64,000 nucleotides of DNA from the NCBI GenBank assembly GCA_029204225.1, contig CM055095.1:17446934-17510933 (forward strand), given 5' to 3'. Origin of the DNA: Diphasiastrum complanatum. Taxonomy: Eukaryota; Streptophyta; Lycopodiopsida; Lycopodiales; Lycopodiaceae. The notes under the pieces were generated by a model. That model did not search any database. It was not told the DNA's origin and saw only the letters and a list, made by a program, of their open reading frames with translations. This document shows, piece after piece, positions 60,741 to 64,000 of this stretch (positions within the stretch are counted from its first letter, which is position 1; each line of letters starts with the position of its first letter). The translations under genes were made by a program, and so were the position numbers.

Positions 60741-60789
60741 TCATAACGCTGTAGATTTACGTGCATTGTCGCATAGCTCTACTACTGAA

Positions 60790-60960
60790 GACGAGCAAGA
60801 GAAAGAAAACTGACTTATCGGACTTGGCCGACATATCGAGATTGTCCGACATATCGAGCTTGGCCGACATAACGGCATATCAGCTTTGCCAACTTGATTG
60901 GCCATGTCAGTGACTTGCTCGACGACCGAATAGTCGAAGCCTCTTCTCACGGTCACCTCT
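60790..60960. repeat. CCGACATATCGA word array
   Basis: TTATCGGACTTGGCCGACAT, ATCGAGATTGTCCGACATAT and CGAGCTTGGCCGACATAACG are successive variants of one word of about 20 bp. Similar words occur at 3425-3500. It precedes the 200-bp direct repeat and may be the U3 of a plus-strand LTR. Confidence 0.7.
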
Positions 60961-61039
60961 TGTACTATGCAACTAACTTGACAATGACAGTAGCCACGAT
61001 CTTCTTCCTGACGGCGCAATGGCTCCATGCCATATTTTG

Positions 61040-61239
61040 TACACTCATCTGCACAAATGTAAACTGTATGTAGATAACTATTGTAATCTATCATCATCAA
61101 TGTAGTTAATGAGACAGACACTGTAGATGCTTTCATGCATCGATTCTTTCTTCAGACTGATTGTCAGTAATAAATTCATAGCTTTTACAAAGCAGAGTTA
61201 GCTTCTTGAGCACGCAGTTTCGCTCGCTATTGTCTTGTG
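61040..61239 (+). repeat. 200-bp direct repeat, copy A
   Basis: TACACTCATCTGCACAAATG...CTATTGTCTTGTG. Nearly the same sequence is at 63064-63264 (about 93 percent by eye). It ends exactly where the copia LTR starts at 61240. Probably the R-U5 part of another plus-strand LTR that served as the insertion target. Confidence 0.9.
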
Positions 61240-61789
61240 TGTCGGAAATCGGATTGGCAGCGGAATTAGAGCGCGGATGATGTAGGATCGGAAGCATGTC
61301 AATTAGCAACAAATAATCAAGATGAATGAATCAATATAGGCGCAATAGAACAAAACAATAGTGGAGACAAAATGTTGCTCTCTGATTGATGAAAATTGAG
61401 TACAATTGCTTGAAGTAATAACTTCAGCATGTTCGCTGAGTGTAGTAACACTGGCAAGAGGAATTCTTTTAGTGAGAAGATTGATTAGTGATCAACTATC
61501 AACTAAGTGCGTTTTCAGTTGATTCTATATTTACTAAATATCTACTTCACAAATATTTGCTTACTAAATATTTGTCTGTTAAATATCTATTTAGCATTAA
61601 ATATTATCTGCTATTTATTACAATCGCCTTGTAACAATAAATGTATGTACAATAGTTGGTGAACTACCATAAAATTTTCTGGCAGTTTATTTGAATTGAT
61701 TTTTCTCTGATGAAAAAAAGTCGGTTAGTTGATGGTTGGTGAAAAGTCGACAAAGTTGGGTACGTTGATGTTGAGTATGTTGAGTTTGA

Positions 61790-61820
<31 letters not shown>

Positions 61821-61890
61821 TGAGAGAAGTCGAAGTCGATGAAGTCGATAAATTCGATGACTTCAAAGTCGATGGAGTCGAAGTTCGACA
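61240..61890 (-). repeat. 3' LTR of the 5'-truncated copia
   Basis: 651 bp with TGTCGG...TTCGACA ends. Contains a (CA)13 run at 61791-61816 and a TCGA-rich block (GAAGTCGATGAAGTCGATAA; 61826-61890), similar in wording to the block in the LTR at 15117-16279. Confidence 0.7.
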
Positions 61891-61899
61891 GATTTTTTA

Positions 61900-63064
61900 G
61901 GATGTTCATTATTGAATGGTTTTGAGGCTGAACATTGAAATCCGTAATCTGCTGTCGTAAGATCTATCCTCCAGTAAACCAGTGACAATTCCTTGCTTTG
62001 CACTTTCTCTCTAAGGTTGTGATACCTGATTTTGGCATGTTTGCTCCGAGAATTAAATCTTGGATTTAGAGACAGTGTTATTGTGCTTTGATTATCACAA
62101 TAAATAGTCACTGGATGTGACTGAGCAAGGTCGATATCTGCAAGCAAGTGCCTTAGCCAAATTGCCTCCTTGGTAGCATTCGTGGCAGCTGTGTATTCTG
62201 ATTCGGTCGATGATAATGCTACTAAGGACAGCTTTCGGTTGTTCCAAGAGATTGGGTCTTGATTGTCTAAAAATACAAATCCAGAAGTTGGTCTTCTGGT
62301 ATCAATATCTCCTGTCCAATCCGCATCTGTGTATCCTTCGAGAATAGATGCTAAGATGTTTAGTTGCCTGGACGTATTTCATGACTATGAGCACTTTCCA
62401 ATGGGTTAGATAGGAACTGGCTGAGTGAACTGATCGAGTATGCAAGGTCTGGTCATGTGCAGAGCATTGCATACATCAGTGAGCCGATGATGGAGTGAAA
62501 TGGATATTGCTTCATTTCCTCCTTTTCTAATTTGAGGAAATTGTTCCTTTGAAAGCTTTAGACTAGGGTCGAGGGAAAAGTGACTCGATTTGCAGTTGGC
62601 CATTCCATACTTTTCTAACACATTGGAGAGATATCTTTCTGATTGATAAAAATCAGTTTGCTGGGTCAAATTCAAAAAATTTCAATTCTGAGACAATAAT
62701 GGGCTGGACCCATATCAGACATTTTGTACTCTTGGGCCGGCATGCATTTCGTTTCCTTCATCAAATTCATATTGTTAGTGAATAGGAGTGTATCATCTAC
62801 ATAGAGAGTGATGATAATGAATAAAGTAGAAACAGACTTCAAATAAACATTCGAGTCTACCGAGTTTGGAATAAAACCATTCTCAATAAAAAAAAATGCA
62901 TTGATTTTCTGGAACCAGGCTCTTGGTGACTGTTTCAGTCCATAGAGAACCTTGTGGATTTTGCACACAAGGTGCTGCTTGCCTTTCAATTCATATCCCT
63001 CTGGCTGCAACATATAGATCTCATCTTCGATAGTTCCATTCAGGAAAGCAATCTGGACATCCAT
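61900..63064 (-). pseudogene. Copia RT and RNase H remnant
   Basis: 63064-62672: MDVQIAFLNGTIEDEIYMLQ, LVCKIHKVLYGLKQSPRAWF, NVYLKSVSTLFIIITLYVDD (YVDD intact), then MSDMGPAHYCLRIEIF. 62675-62406: ERYLSNVLEKYGMANCKSSH. About 62360-62150: RNase H with D-W-T-G-D and SLVALSSTESEYTAATNATK-like sequence in broken frame. 62147-61920: VTIYCDNQSTITLSLNPRFN, SKHAKIRYHNLREKVQSKEL. Stops and shifts separate the blocks. Confidence 0.9.
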
Positions 63065-63264
63065 ACACTCATCTGCACAAATGTAAATTGTATATAGATA
63101 ACTATTGTAATCTATTTATCATCAATGTAGTTAATGAGACAGACACTGTAAATGCTTTCATCCATCGATTCTTTCTTCAGAGTGATTATCAGTAATAAGC
63201 TCATAGCTTTTACAGAGTGGAGTTAGCTTCTTGAGAACACGGTTTCGGCCGCTATCGTCTTGTG
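63064..63264 (+). repeat. 200-bp direct repeat, copy B
   Basis: The partner of 61040-61239. Its left edge coincides with the break in the copia RT and its right edge runs on into sequence unlike that after copy A. Confidence 0.9.
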
Positions 63265-63633
63265 CTCATAGGATCAAACTGACGTGTATTTCTATGCACT
63301 AATCTGAATCAACTATTGTCTTTGCATTCAGAGTTCTTGTTAGTATTGTACATTTTGCTACCATGTCTTCTTGTCTGACATTCTTAATGTTTTGTCTAAT
63401 TATCTGCTCTTCTGCTTTGGCAAACAACCACGCAATCAAGCTCTAGTTTAATCTTGTGTTCGCCTACTCAATTATCAGTAGTGCACGCACCGAGGGAATT
63501 GGTCGAATCATTGCCTTTGTGCAGTAGTAGGATCATCTCGTTCTGATTGATTCGACACGGACCTACGTCCGTTCATTACCGCGTTCCCCAGTAGACTGAA
63601 TGGGAGTCCTCTTGGAAGCCACGGTCTCGAAGA

Positions 63634-64000
63634 GTCTATATCAGTGAATGTCTAGGCACAGACTCAAAGGCTTTGCGAAAATCCACAAAGCAGCATTATA
63701 CACGCTCTCTCCTGGCCTTAGCCTCCTCAATGATGGATTTCAGGGTGAAAATATGATCTGATGTCGTATATCTTGGTCTGAAACCAGTGTGGCCAATGGC
63801 ATGCAGTGCTCTAGTATCCATCTATGTGCTGATCTCTGACTGAAGAATATAACCATAAACCTTGGCAAAGAGGTGGCTGATCATGATGGTATGATAGTTG
63901 TTGGCTTTCATGGGATCACCGCCTTTATGGATAGGATGAATAAGGTTTGTGGACCAAGGGTAGGGAAAACCAGATGTGATAGCGTGGTTAAAAAGGAAAG
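63634..64000 (-). pseudogene. LINE (non-LTR) reverse transcriptase fragment
   Basis: One minus-strand frame with only two stops reads FNHAITSGFPYPWSTNLIHP, IHKGGDPMKANNYHTIMISH, LFAKVYGYILQSEIS, then IGHTGFRPRYTTSDHIFTLK, SIIEEAKARRERV, a stop and CCFVDFRKAFESVPR. These are the non-LTR RT blocks (P.xKxGdP.xxxNYRxIxL, GFRxxRxTxDxIFxL, FVDFxKAFDSV). It runs off the window end. Asp of KAFD is Glu here. Confidence 0.88.

Larger units (their letters stand above)
61240..63064 (-). mobile_element. 5'-truncated Ty1/copia with 3' LTR
   Basis: Minus strand. 3' LTR at 61240-61890, RNase H at 61900-62350, RT at 62400-63064. The pol begins abruptly at MDVQIAFLNG, abutting direct repeat copy B. A deletion between the two direct-repeat copies would explain the loss of the 5' half. 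Confidence 0.85.

Overview
The window comes from a large, repeat-packed land-plant nuclear genome. A non-flowering vascular plant (fern or gymnosperm) is my preferred reading, because a short conserved gene is stretched over tens of kilobases by introns full of transposons and because a Penelope-like element is present. The sequence alone does not fix the species. No bacterial, organellar, tRNA or rRNA gene was seen.

One host gene can be assembled exon by exon. It lies on the minus strand, from an ATG at 56459 to a stop at 19866, and I identify it as the plant WDR89 / GIGANTUS1 (GTS1) WD40-repeat protein. Eight exons join at canonical GT-AG borders with matching phases into one 398-codon frame. 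The exons total 1,197 bp and the gene spans 36,594 bp. The introns are 14,377, 5,344, 351, 135, 7,785, 3,255 and 4,150 bp, and nearly all of the long ones is transposon debris.

Layout. 1-14.3 kb: a GA-repeat LTR-like stretch, minus- and plus-strand Ty1/copia remnants, then a run of Ty3/gypsy remnants (gag, variant zinc knuckles, protease, RT, RNase H, orphan coiled-coil ORF). 14.3-16.6 kb: an internally deleted copia with a 1.16-kb LTR and a triplicated primer-binding site. 16.6-19.8 kb: no gene found. 19.9-56.5 kb: GTS1. Intron 7 carries a 21-bp minisatellite and a hAT MITE. Intron 6 carries hAT copy 1. Intron 5 carries a Penelope-like retroelement with GIY-YIG remains upstream of its RT, split by hAT copy 2. 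Intron 2 carries hAT copy 3 fused to a gypsy chromodomain end. Intron 1 carries a gypsy element interrupted by a TSD-bounded 7.0-kb copia (itself hit by a relative), a second copia and a hAT MITE. 56.8-59.2 kb: a second orphan coiled-coil ORF with a downstream LTR-like sequence matching the one at 13.5 kb. 59.2-64 kb: an AT-rich empty stretch, a truncated copia between 200-bp direct repeats, and a LINE RT fragment on the minus strand.

Every transposon ORF seen is broken or lacks part of its catalytic core, so I expect no autonomous mobile element here. The only gene that looks functional is GTS1, whose expression would require accurate splicing of introns up to 14 kb.
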